In this document: positions 6,626 to 14,655 of the stretch, one piece after another
How positions within the stretch are numbered: the first letter of the stretch is position 1
How the letters are laid out: the number at the start of each line of letters is the position of its first letter
From: RXOA01 sp964547105
GTDB lineage: Bacteria > Bipolaricaulota > Bipolaricaulia > UBA7950 > UBA9294
NCBI GenBank assembly: GCA_964547105.1
Contig: CAZJLO010000025.1
Coordinates: 1 to 27,486 of the forward strand
Length of the DNA stretch: 27,486 nt
Reading direction: 5' to 3'
Made by a program: the position numbers and the translations under genes
Notes under the pieces: model-generated
Seen by the model: the letters and a program-made list of their open reading frames with translations, nothing else
Databases searched by the model: none
What the model was told of the DNA's origin: nothing

Positions 6626-8083
6626 ATGAGGCGCGTCGACATTCGGGAAGTTGATACAAACGAATGGGAAATCCCCCAGACAGGGCGGATGCGTGTTCCA
6701 GCAAGGTTGTACGCCACTCGGAGCATGGTCGCCGAGTTGATAGAAGAGGCGGAGACACCGGGCGCATGGAGCGCTCTCGTCCAGCTTTGCAGCGTCGCGG
6801 CATTGCCTGGAATCCAGGATGCAGCGATTGCCTTGCCCGATGTCCATCCCGGTTACGGCTTTCCGATTGGAGGTGTGGCGGCATTTGACGTCGCCGCCGG
6901 CGTTGTTGTGGTTGGAGGGGTCGGGTTCGATATCAACTGCGGCGTGCGCCTCCTGTCTACGCCGTTATCCCGAGAAGATGTTGCGGGACAGTCGAAGCTC
7001 GCCGACGCGTTATTCGAGAAGGTCCCGGCCGGCCTGGGCTCAACGGGCGACCTGCGCCTGGGAATCGAGGAAATCGACCAGCTCCTGAGAGACGGGGCAC
7101 AGTTTGCCGTCGAGCGAGGCCGCGGAGTGGCGTCCGATCTTGAATACACCGAGAGCAACGGAAGACTCGGTGGAGCCGATCCGGCAGCGGTCAGCCTGCG
7201 GGCGAAACAGCGGCAATTTCGACAGGTTGGAACGCTGGGCTCAGGGAATCACTACCTTGAGCTGCAAGTCGTCGAACGCATCTTTGACATCGAAGCGGCG
7301 CGGGCGTATGGATTGGCCGAAGAACAGGTCGTGGTTGCGATCCACAGCGGGTCACGGGCTCTCGGGCATCAGATCGGACAGGATTCGCTCCGTGAGATGG
7401 CGGAGGCGACAGAGAAGTTCGGGTTGCCGGTTCTTGAGAAGGAGCTGGCGTGTGCGCCAATTGGGAGTCCGGAAGGCAAGCGCTATTTGGCGGCGATTGC
7501 CTGTGGCGCGAATTGCGCATTCGCGAACCGGCAGGTGATCGGACATCTTGTTCGAGAGATGCTGTGCGGCTACTACTCGATCCGTGGCAGCGAGATCCGG
7601 ACCGTCTACGATATTGGCCACAACTTCGCACGAATCGAGAATCACGACATCGACGGGATGGGGAAGAGGGACGTTCTTGTGCACCGAAAAGGATCAACGC
7701 GTGCATTCGGGCCGAACGCACCCGACACCCCGGCGGCTTACCGGGAGGTCGGGCACCCGACGATCGTTGGCGGCACGATGGGTACCGCTTCGTATGTGAT
7801 GCGGGCCACGGAGAAGGGGGGCAAGCGGACGTTCGCCAGTGGAATTCACGGGGCGGGGCGCCGTCTATCCCGGAAGAAGGCGGCGAAACGGTTCTGGGGC
7901 GAGAAGATGCAGCAGGAGCTGGAAAGCCGAGGAATCATCGTCCGAGGGCACAGCATGCATGGATTGGCCGAAGAAGCTCCGCTTGCCTACAAGGATATCG
8001 ACGAAGTGGTCGCGGCGGCCATCGACGCCGGGATCGCCCGGTCGGTGGCGAGGCTCCGGCCGCTGATTGTCATCAAGGGCTAG
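6626..8083 (+). CDS. rtcB: RNA-splicing ligase RtcB
   Basis: This GTP- and Mn-dependent RNA ligase joins 2',3'-cyclic phosphate or 3'-phosphate ends to 5'-hydroxyl ends. It has 485 residues. Motifs in order are GVGFDINCGVRLL (metal Cys), the SGSRALGHQ segment, HRKGSTRAFGP, GTMGTASYV, HGAGRRLSR and EAPLAYKDIDEVV. The guanylylated His is H408 (codon 7847-7849); it lies the same distance from the C-terminus as His404 of the Pyrococcus enzyme. Start 6626 (MRRVDIREV) is preferred because GGGAGGTGG lies at 6610-6618 and it fits the family N-terminus. An ATG at 6596 would overlap archease. The gene runs 11 bases into the end of the convergent yvcK gene. Confidence 0.96.
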   Translation: MRRVDIREVDTNEWEIPQTGRMRVPARLYATRSMVAELIEEAETPGAWSALVQLCSVAALPGIQDAAIALPDVHPGYGFPIGGVAAFDVAAGVVVVGGVGFDINCGVRLLSTPLSREDVAGQSKLADALFEKVPAGLGSTGDLRLGIEEIDQLLRDGAQFAVERGRGVASDLEYTESNGRLGGADPAAVSLRAKQRQFRQVGTLGSGNHYLELQVVERIFDIEAARAYGLAEEQVVVAIHSGSRALGHQIGQDSLREMAEATEKFGLPVLEKELACAPIGSPEGKRYLAAIACGANCAFANRQVIGHLVREMLCGYYSIRGSEIRTVYDIGHNFARIENHDIDGMGKRDVLVHRKGSTRAFGPNAPDTPAAYREVGHPTIVGGTMGTASYVMRATEKGGKRTFASGIHGAGRRLSRKKAAKRFWGEKMQQELESRGIIVRGHSMHGLAEEAPLAYKDIDEVVAAAIDAGIARSVARLRPLIVIKG

Positions 8084-9401
8084 GTCGATGCCGGCTTCCT
8101 CGCTGGCTGAACGACTGGGTGTGTCGGGCGACGGCTTTCGCCAGCAACATCGGGTCGTGTTTGGCCGTCAGCTTTCCGGCAATCTCGATCATTCCGAGGA
8201 TCGGCTCACGGATGATGTCCAGCTCGAACGCATTCGGAGCGGAGAGATCATCGAGCACCGGCTCGGCCGCCTCCTCGCGGTAGCGGCCAAGGATCGATGA
8301 TGACAAGGGGGCGGCGTTGACGATGACCGCATCGAATCGCCGCAGATTGACGTATCGATTCAGGGCCAGCAGGTGATCGCCAAGCGAGTAGCCGTCAGTC
8401 TCTCCAGGCTGGGTCATGAGATTGGCGATTACGATCTTCTCCGCCGAGGATGTCTCGATCGCGGTGGCGATATCCTTCACGAGTAGATTGGGGATCAGAC
8501 TGGTATAGAGGCTTCCCGGACCGAGAATGATCAGATCGGCTCTGCGGATCGCATCAAGGACCGGTGCATACGCTGACACGCTGCCCGCGTCGAGGAAGAC
8601 TTCCCGGATACAGCGAGGATCGCTGGCAATCGCCGTTTCGCCGATGACTTGAGTGCCATCGGCCATCCGTGCTACGAGGCGCGTATCGGCAAGGGTCGCC
8701 GGAAGGACTTGACCGCGGACATTCAGGATGTGACTCATCTCTTCGATCGCCCGATCGAAACTTCCGGTTGCCTGGGTGAGGCCGGCAAGCAAGAGGTTCC
8801 CGAGTGAATGCCCTTGGAGGGGGACGCTCTTGGTGAATCGGTGCTGGAACAGACGGGCGATCCGCTCCTCGTCTTCTGCCAATGCCACGAGGCAGTTGCG
8901 GATATCGCCCGGAGGGAGCATGTCAAGCTCCTCGCGGATACGGCCGGAACTCCCTCCGTCGTCCATCACGGCGACAACGGCGATCAGGTTGGTGGTCAGC
9001 GTCTTCAAACCGCGGAGGATCGTCGACATGCCTGTTCCTCCACCGATGCAGACCACCGAGGGAGCGCGCTCGAGGATTCGCGTCCGATAAACGTGCTCAG
9101 ATGCGCGCACCGAAGAGCCGGGAGCGACGCCGCGGGCAACGGAACGTAGAAGGCGAGATAATCCGACTCCGAGTGCGCCGGTCCCGAGAAGAGCCATCAC
9201 CGTACTGATGGGCCACTTCCAGGCTGCAGGCAGCAAGTGCCGTGCATCGCGCAAGCCGGCGATGAACCGGCCCGACGACATGTCGTCGACCGCGATGACA
9301 AGGAGCACGGCGCCGGCCAGAAGCAGCGCCACCCAGCGCTTGACGCGCATGCCGGGCGTCAGCCAGCGAAGCATGCTTCGAAGCTTTGCGGCAGGGTTCA
9401 T
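8073..9401 (-). CDS. yvcK: YvcK/CofD-like family protein with N-terminal membrane segments
   Basis: This belongs to the gluconeogenesis-factor YvcK family (UPF0052), related to the 2-phospho-L-lactate transferase CofD and thought to bind UDP-sugars. Members influence cell shape and growth on gluconeogenic carbon. It has 442 residues. The core starts at ~115 with VVCIGGGTGMST, then DDGGSSGRIR (~147-156) and PPGDIRNCLVAL. Later come GHSLGNLLL and ILGPGSLYTSLIPNLLV. The first 90 residues add two hydrophobic segments (~22-38 and ~63-83), so the protein is probably membrane anchored. Its ATG overlaps the dnaE stop in an ATGA (9398-9401), indicating translational coupling. It is the last gene of the eno operon and overlaps rtcB tail to tail. 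The biochemical activity remains uncertain in the family as a whole. Confidence 0.92.
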   Translation of the reverse strand: MNPAAKLRSMLRWLTPGMRVKRWVALLLAGAVLLVIAVDDMSSGRFIAGLRDARHLLPAAWKWPISTVMALLGTGALGVGLSRLLRSVARGVAPGSSVRASEHVYRTRILERAPSVVCIGGGTGMSTILRGLKTLTTNLIAVVAVMDDGGSSGRIREELDMLPPGDIRNCLVALAEDEERIARLFQHRFTKSVPLQGHSLGNLLLAGLTQATGSFDRAIEEMSHILNVRGQVLPATLADTRLVARMADGTQVIGETAIASDPRCIREVFLDAGSVSAYAPVLDAIRRADLIILGPGSLYTSLIPNLLVKDIATAIETSSAEKIVIANLMTQPGETDGYSLGDHLLALNRYVNLRRFDAVIVNAAPLSSSILGRYREEAAEPVLDDLSAPNAFELDIIREPILGMIEIAGKLTAKHDPMLLAKAVARHTQSFSQRGSRHRPSP

Positions 9402-12400
9402 TTGTGATACCGGCGCACGATTCCGATCCCGTCGTCACCGACGAGTTGGCGGGCTTGGTCAAGGAACTCCGGTGTCACCGCAGCGGTGAGTTTGCTTCCG
9501 GCTCGGATGTCAATCGTCCCCTGAGCGCCGCGAATGGATACGAAGACGGGTATGTTCCCGTGGTGGAGTTCGATCAACTTGCGGAGCGCCTTCAGCTTGT
9601 CTTGCTCGACATCATCGGAATCGAGTGTGAATCGGACGGACAAATCGATGCACTGTTCCACCTGATCAAGCGAAAGGATCTCTTCGGCGATGAGGGAAAT
9701 ATCGCCGTTTCGTTGTTGTCCGCAAACCCGCACCGCCAGAAGCTGATCTTCGTCAAGCGCGTCTGGGGCGGCCTCAAGTACTCGGGGAAAAACGGTGATC
9801 TCGCAGACACTTCCGCCGTCGTCAAGCGTGACGAACGCCATCGGGTCGCCGCGCTTGGTCGTGATCCGGCGCAATGCTGCGACGCGGCCGCCAACCAGCA
9901 TGAGCTGTTGATCGGCGAGGTTGGCCAGCTCGCTGATCGGCGTGCAGTAGGTCGAGAGATGATGCCGGTGTTGTTCCAGCGGATCGCCGCTGACGAACAG
10001 ACCGAGGTACTCCTTTTCCAGGCGTAGGAGCTCTTCCGTTGAGAATTCGGCTTCTGCAATCGAAGGATCCTGAGCATCGGGCTGAAGCTCTTCGAAGAAC
10101 GATACCTGCCCTGAGGAGTGTTCGTGCCTTGCCATCTGCATCATCTCCATTGCCTCGGAGAGACGAAGCAGCAATCCCCGGCGTGATGCGCCGAGTGAGT
10201 CGAATNNNNNNNNNNCGAGCGTTTCTCGATCGACGGTCGTATCTGCGACACGACGACACATCTCAAACAGCGAGCGGAATGGTTCGGATCGAACGGCAAG
10301 AATCGTGTCAACTGCCGCATTGCCCACATGCTTGACGGCACCCAGCCCGAAACGGATGGTCTGTTCGTCCACCGCGGTGAAATCGCGCTGGCTCTGATTG
10401 ATGTCCGGTGGAAGCACGTTGATCCCTCTCGCACGGCACTCGTGAATGTATTCGGCGATCTTGTCCGTGTCGCTCTGAACGCTACCGAGAAGACTTGACA
10501 TGTAGTGGGACGTATAGTTCGCCTTGAGGTAGCCCGTCCAGTAGGAGATGAAGGCGTAGGCCGTGGTATGGGATTTGTTAAATCCGTAGCGGGAGAATTT
10601 GTCCAAACCCTCGAAAACCTCAGTGGCTTTGGCTTCGGGGAGGCCGTTTCCCAGGCATCCAGTGATGAACTTCTCGCGCAGGCCGGCCATGATGGTGCTG
10701 TCCTTCTTGCCCATTGCCTTGCGGAGCGTGTCCGCCTCGGCAAGTGTGAATCCGGCAAGGATCTGCGCCATGCGCATGACCTGGTCCTGGTAGATGGGTA
10801 GGCCGTATGTCTCACGCAGAACCGGCTCGAGTCGCGGATCCATGTACGTGACGGACTGCAGGCCATGGCGCCTCTGCACGTAGTCCTCCGTCATGCCGCT
10901 TTCGAGCGGTCCGGGTCGGAACAAGGCGAGAAGGGCAATCAGATCCTCGAAACGGTCTGGCTGAACCCGCTTGATGAGGGCGGTCATCCCTGATCCTTCC
11001 AGTTGGAATACGCCCGAAGTATGCCCTTGCCGGATCATCTCGAAGGTTGCGGAATCATCCAGAGGGATCGTATCGAGATCGATCCGCTCCTGGTTGCCTG
11101 CGTGGGCTTCGATCGAGGACAACGCGTCATCGATGATCGTAAGATTTCGAAGCCCCAGGAAATCGAACTTCAGCAGTCCGATTGCCTCCAGATCGATCAT
11201 GTCGAACTGGGTGACGAACGATCCGTCACTTAGCCTGAGCAGGGGAGCTCTCCTCGCCAGTGGATCGGGGGAAATCACGACGCCTGCCGCATGGGTTGAC
11301 GTATTGCGGATCAAACCTTCCAGGCGGACGCCGATCTCGAGGATCCGCCGAACTTCAGGATCGGATTCCTTCATCTCCCGAAGTTCGGGCACCTGCTTCA
11401 GTGCGGGGCCCAGCTTGAGGCCGTAGGGGACGAGTTTGGCAAGGCGATCGGTTGTTGCGTACGGCGTACCGGTGACGCGACCGACATCACGGATCACCGT
11501 TCGCGCAGCCATCCGGTCGTACGTGGCGATCTGTGCCGTCTTCTTTGACCACCCTTCATCGCCATAGCGATCGCGAACGTACTGGATCACTTGGTCGCGT
11601 CCGCGGATGCAGAAATCCATATCGACATCCGGCATGCTGATACGATCTGGATTGAGAAAACGCTCAAAGGTCACGTTGTAGCGAATTGGATCGATCTTCG
11701 TGATCTCGAGGGCATAAGCGACAAGGCTGCCCGCGGCCGAGCCGCGGCCGGGTCCGACGGGGATCCGCTTCTCGCGTGCGAATCGGACGAAGTCCCACAC
11801 AATGAGGAAGTACGTCGAATAGCCCATGCGCCGGATGACCGAAAGCTCGTAGTCGAGGCGATCACGGACCTCGTCCGTAATCGGCTTGTACAGCCGCTCG
11901 ACGCCTTGCTCGGCAAGCTTGCGCAAATAGTCATCGGGGTTCTCCGCCCCGTCGGGAAGCTCGAATGGAGGAAGAAGTGTCTTCCCGAATTCGATTTCCA
12001 CCGAGCAACGATCGGCGATCTTGCGAGTGTTTTCGAGTGCATCGGGGAACTCGCCGAAGATCTCTTCCATTTCTTTCGGAGATCGGAAGTGATACCCCGA
12101 ACCATCGAAACGCATTCGATCGGGATCATCGAGTTGCTTATTGGCGCGAATGTTCAGCAGCACTTCGTGCGCGAGGGCATCGTCCGGCGACAAGTAGTGG
12201 GAATCGTTGGTTGCGACAAGCGGCAGATCGAGTTCGTTCGCCAGTTGAGGGAGCATTTGAAGAAGCCGCTTGTCGCGATCGGTGGCGTGATCTTGGAGTT
12301 CGATGAAGAAGCCGTTCTCACCGAAAATGTCCGCGTACGCTGTGGCGGCGGCACGCGCTTGCTCTTGCTGGCCGGCAAGAAGCAGCCGAGGCACTTCGCC

Positions 12401-12832
12401 GCTTTGGCAAGCGGAGAGCGCGATCAGCCCCTCGTGATGCTCGGCGAGCAATTCCTTGTCAACGCGAGGTCGATAGTAGAATCCCTCGACGTGGCCTCGC
12501 GTTGATAGCGCGAGAAGGTTTTCGTAGCCCTGCGGGGTTGACGCCAACAAGACGAGATGGTAGAAGCGCTGACCTGCCGAGGCTGTGCGTTGGAATCGAC
12601 TCTCCGGGGCAACGTAAACTTCACAGCCAAGAATCGGCTTGATCCCGGCGCGGCTTGCCGCGCGGTAGAACCGAATCGTACCGCCCATGGAACCGTGATC
12701 GGTGATAGCCAGCGCATCCATGCCAAACTCGGCTGTCTTGGCGACCAAGTCGGGGATGCGGCAAGACGAGTCGAGGATGCTGTACTCGGAATGCGTGTGT
12801 AGGTGAACGAACGGCTCAGCTATTGGCGGCAT
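9398..12832 (-). CDS. dnaE: DNA polymerase III alpha subunit
   Basis: This is the replicative DNA polymerase, ~1144 residues, normal for DnaE1. The N-terminal PHP domain keeps H-L-H-T-H (10-14), T-D-H-G (44-47) and N-D-S-H-Y (209-213). Those metal ligands are often lost in enterobacterial DnaE, so a PHP exonuclease is possible. The palm has GPGRGSAAGS (~360-369) and P-D-V-D-M-D-F (401-407) with catalytic aspartates 402 and 404. A C-terminal OB-fold region (LVGGRVAALR and FVTLDDGG) follows the tandem helix-hairpin-helix zone. Ten N (10206-10215) fall in the usual 'RRTLEALIKAGAFDSLG'-type segment; the flanks stay in frame, so the gene is intact apart from a few unread residues. The start codon shares one base with the upstream septum gene's stop (TGATG), and the stop overlaps the yvcK start. 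Confidence 0.97.
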   Translation of the reverse strand: MPPIAEPFVHLHTHSEYSILDSSCRIPDLVAKTAEFGMDALAITDHGSMGGTIRFYRAASRAGIKPILGCEVYVAPESRFQRTASAGQRFYHLVLLASTPQGYENLLALSTRGHVEGFYYRPRVDKELLAEHHEGLIALSACQSGEVPRLLLAGQQEQARAAATAYADIFGENGFFIELQDHATDRDKRLLQMLPQLANELDLPLVATNDSHYLSPDDALAHEVLLNIRANKQLDDPDRMRFDGSGYHFRSPKEMEEIFGEFPDALENTRKIADRCSVEIEFGKTLLPPFELPDGAENPDDYLRKLAEQGVERLYKPITDEVRDRLDYELSVIRRMGYSTYFLIVWDFVRFAREKRIPVGPGRGSAAGSLVAYALEITKIDPIRYNVTFERFLNPDRISMPDVDMDFCIRGRDQVIQYVRDRYGDEGWSKKTAQIATYDRMAARTVIRDVGRVTGTPYATTDRLAKLVPYGLKLGPALKQVPELREMKESDPEVRRILEIGVRLEGLIRNTSTHAAGVVISPDPLARRAPLLRLSDGSFVTQFDMIDLEAIGLLKFDFLGLRNLTIIDDALSSIEAHAGNQERIDLDTIPLDDSATFEMIRQGHTSGVFQLEGSGMTALIKRVQPDRFEDLIALLALFRPGPLESGMTEDYVQRRHGLQSVTYMDPRLEPVLRETYGLPIYQDQVMRMAQILAGFTLAEADTLRKAMGKKDSTIMAGLREKFITGCLGNGLPEAKATEVFEGLDKFSRYGFNKSHTTAYAFISYWTGYLKANYTSHYMSSLLGSVQSDTDKIAEYIHECRARGINVLPPDINQSQRDFTAVDEQTIRFGLGAVKHVGNAAVDTILAVRSEPFRSLFEMCRRVADTTVDRETLXXXXFDSLGASRRGLLLRLSEAMEMMQMARHEHSSGQVSFFEELQPDAQDPSIAEAEFSTEELLRLEKEYLGLFVSGDPLEQHRHHLSTYCTPISELANLADQQLMLVGGRVAALRRITTKRGDPMAFVTLDDGGSVCEITVFPRVLEAAPDALDEDQLLAVRVCGQQRNGDISLIAEEILSLDQVEQCIDLSVRFTLDSDDVEQDKLKALRKLIELHHGNIPVFVSIRGAQGTIDIRAGSKLTAAVTPEFLDQARQLVGDDGIGIVRRYHK
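10206..10215. other. Ten-N scaffold gap inside dnaE
   Basis: Ten N interrupt dnaE between R-E-T-L and F-D-S-L-G. Homologous polymerases usually have about eight residues here, so the true gap is likely near 24 bases rather than 10. The reading frame is the same on both sides. Confidence 0.85.
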
Positions 12833-13164
12833 CAGGGGGTGTCATCTTCGAGGAAGTAGACTTTCTCCTCACCCGGGTAGACCAATCCCAACTCGCGCCG
12901 AGCGATCTCTTCGATGACGGAGGAGTCGTTGGCATGAGTGAGAGCTTCGCGAAGCGCTGTCTGATCGACGGTCGCGGCGGAACAACCGGCTTCAAGGGCG
13001 GCGACCTCGCGTTGAAGACTTCGAATCGACAGGCCGCGGCTGATGAACAACGCCAGCAAGAGAGAGACGGAAGCAAGGGCAAGGACCAAGACACCGAAGC
13101 GCCGCCGGCGCTTCGCTCCGGGTCCGGCATGAGATCCGGAATGATGCACGTTGTCCCCCCTCAC
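12832..13164 (-). CDS. FtsB/DivIC-like septum formation initiator
   Basis: This is a small bitopic division protein of 110 residues. It has a basic N-terminus (KRRRRF), one membrane segment (~24-42), a heptad-like coiled-coil stretch (~45-62), then the family's C-terminal block (IEEIARRELGLVYPGEEKVYF region, ~84-104). FtsB/DivIC proteins join FtsL and DivIB/FtsQ to trigger septal wall synthesis. The position directly after eno is a common bacterial arrangement. The start is GTG 13164; GTG 13149 is an equally good choice, with AGGGGGG just upstream. The stop shares a base with the dnaE start. I cannot tell FtsB from DivIC by sequence alone. Confidence 0.88.
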   Translation of the reverse strand: MRGDNVHHSGSHAGPGAKRRRRFGVLVLALASVSLLLALFISRGLSIRSLQREVAALEAGCSAATVDQTALREALTHANDSSVIEEIARRELGLVYPGEEKVYFLEDDTP

Positions 13165-13203
13165 CTCACATCCCTCTCGATGGTTCGTCGAACGCTTGCT
13201 GGA

Positions 13204-14481
13204 CTACGGCCTGAATTGCTTGGGCCAGACGGCCAGGTCGAGCTCGAACTCCTCCTCGATCCGCAAGAGGCGGTTGTACTTGGCGACCCGCTCGCTGCGG
13301 CTGATCGACCCGCTCTTGATCTGCCCACACGCCGTGCCGACGGCCAGATCAGCGATTGCCGTGTCTTCCGTCTCTCCGGATCGATGCGAGACGACGCGCG
13401 TGTAGCCGGCTGCGTGAGCCAGGTTCATGGTCTCAAGTGTTTCACTCACTGAGCCGATCTGGTTCAGCTTGATCAAGATCGAATTGGCGATTCCGTCTTC
13501 AATCCCCCGCTCCAGTCGACGCGGATTGGTGACGAAGACATCGTCTCCGACAATCTGTATCGATTTTCCCAGTGCCTGCGTCAGAAGCTTCCACCCTTCC
13601 GTGTCCATCTCTCCCATCCCATCTTCGATCGAAACCACGGGATAGGCGGACGTCCACTCTCCGTACAAGGCGACGAGTTCCTCCGCGGACAGAAGCTGCT
13701 TCTTTCCGTCGATCATCAAGTGGTAGCCGTCCTGATAGAAGGAGGTGGCGGCCGCATCGAGCGCGATCGCGACATCTTCTCCCGGGCGGTAGCCTGCTTG
13801 CTCGATCGCTTGGACCAGCAAGTCGAGGGCCTCTCGATTGTCTTTCAGGTTCGGAGCGAATCCGCCTTCGTCGCCCACGGATGTGGCCAAACCGGCGCTT
13901 CGGAGGATGCTCTTAAGCTCGTGGAAGGTCTCCGAACACGCACGCACGGCCTCACGGAATGTCGTCGCTGCAAGCGGAAGGATCATGAACTCTTGAATGT
14001 CGACGGTGTTGTCCGCATGTTCGCCGCCGTTTAGGACGTTCATCATCGGCCGTGGGAGGGTGGCGCGGTTTGCGCCGGAGATGTAGCGGAACAGGGGAAG
14101 ACCGAGGCTGTCAGCGGCGGCGCGCGCTGTGGCGAGAGAAACGCCGAGAATGGCGTTTGCGCCGAGCCGCGACTTGTTGTCGGTTCCGTCGAGTTCAATC
14201 AGCGCCTTATCAAGCGCAATTTGATCGAGAGCGTCGAAGCCGATCAGCGCCGGCGTAATGATCTCGCAAACGTTGTCCACCGCCTTTTGGACGCCTCTGC
14301 CGTGAAAACGTTCGGGATCGCCATCGCGAAGCTCTAGAGCTTCATAGACTCCCTTCGATGCGCCGGACGGAATGGCGGCCCGTCCGAATGCACCGTCCTC
14401 CAAGAGGACATCAACCTCCACGGTTGGATTGCCACGCGAATCGATGATCTCTCGCGCGAAAATGTCGTCGATAAACGTCAT
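13204..14481 (-). CDS. eno: Enolase
   Basis: This glycolytic enzyme interconverts 2-phosphoglycerate and phosphoenolpyruvate. It has 425 residues, the usual length. Signature segments are REIIDSRGNPTVEV near the N-terminus, the S-G-A-S-K-G-V-Y loop, S-V-G-D-E-G-G-F-A-P, the metal ligand region S-I-E-D-G-M, K-L-N-Q-I-G-S-V-S-E-T and S-H-R-S-G-E-T-E-D. The start at 14481 is set by AAAGGAGC about 8 bases upstream and by the normal enolase N-terminus; an upstream in-frame extension would cross the promoter. It is the first gene of a minus-strand operon with the septum protein (39-base gap), dnaE and yvcK, which links a glycolytic gene to division and replication. Confidence 0.97.
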   Translation of the reverse strand: MTFIDDIFAREIIDSRGNPTVEVDVLLEDGAFGRAAIPSGASKGVYEALELRDGDPERFHGRGVQKAVDNVCEIITPALIGFDALDQIALDKALIELDGTDNKSRLGANAILGVSLATARAAADSLGLPLFRYISGANRATLPRPMMNVLNGGEHADNTVDIQEFMILPLAATTFREAVRACSETFHELKSILRSAGLATSVGDEGGFAPNLKDNREALDLLVQAIEQAGYRPGEDVAIALDAAATSFYQDGYHLMIDGKKQLLSAEELVALYGEWTSAYPVVSIEDGMGEMDTEGWKLLTQALGKSIQIVGDDVFVTNPRRLERGIEDGIANSILIKLNQIGSVSETLETMNLAHAAGYTRVVSHRSGETEDTAIADLAVGTACGQIKSGSISRSERVAKYNRLLRIEEEFELDLAVWPKQFRP

Positions 14482-14508
14482 CGGAGTGCTCCTTTCGTAT
14501 TCGGTCCG

Positions 14509-14537
14509 AGTATAGTGCCGGCCTGTTGTCGGGACAA
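14509..14537 (-). promoter_or_regulatory. Sigma70-like promoter of the eno operon
   Basis: Reading the minus strand, -35 TTGTCC (14537-14532), a 17-base spacer and -10 TATACT (14514-14509) are present. Transcription would start near 14502, about 20 bases before the eno start codon, leaving room only for the SD. Confidence 0.65.
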
Positions 14538-14538
14538 C
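14525..14538. promoter_or_regulatory. Palindrome over the eno -35 box, possible operator
   Basis: GTTGTC-GG-GACAAC is a perfect inverted repeat with a 2-base centre. It covers the -35 hexamer of the eno promoter, where a bound repressor would block polymerase. I do not recognise the site as that of a known regulator. Confidence 0.4.
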
Positions 14539-14593
14539 GCGTTTGTTGATCCGTCCTATCCCGTCTCGGATACAAGCGGCGCCGAAACGGCGG

Positions 14594-14622
14594 TTGCGAT
14601 CGGCGGGCACCGTATCTAGAAT
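14594..14622 (+). promoter_or_regulatory. Sigma70-like promoter of alaS
   Basis: -35 TTGCGA (14594-14599), a 17-base spacer and -10 TAGAAT (14617-14622). The start site would be near 14629, giving a leader of under 30 bases. It is divergent from the eno promoter about 60 bases away. Confidence 0.55.
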
Positions 14623-14655
14623 CTTCGCATCCCACCGGGTCCGCAGGAGTATCGA

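Noticed and set aside
9386..10027. Plus-strand open frame opposite the end of dnaE
   Set aside because: It is antisense to conserved polymerase coding sequence and shows no recognisable domain.
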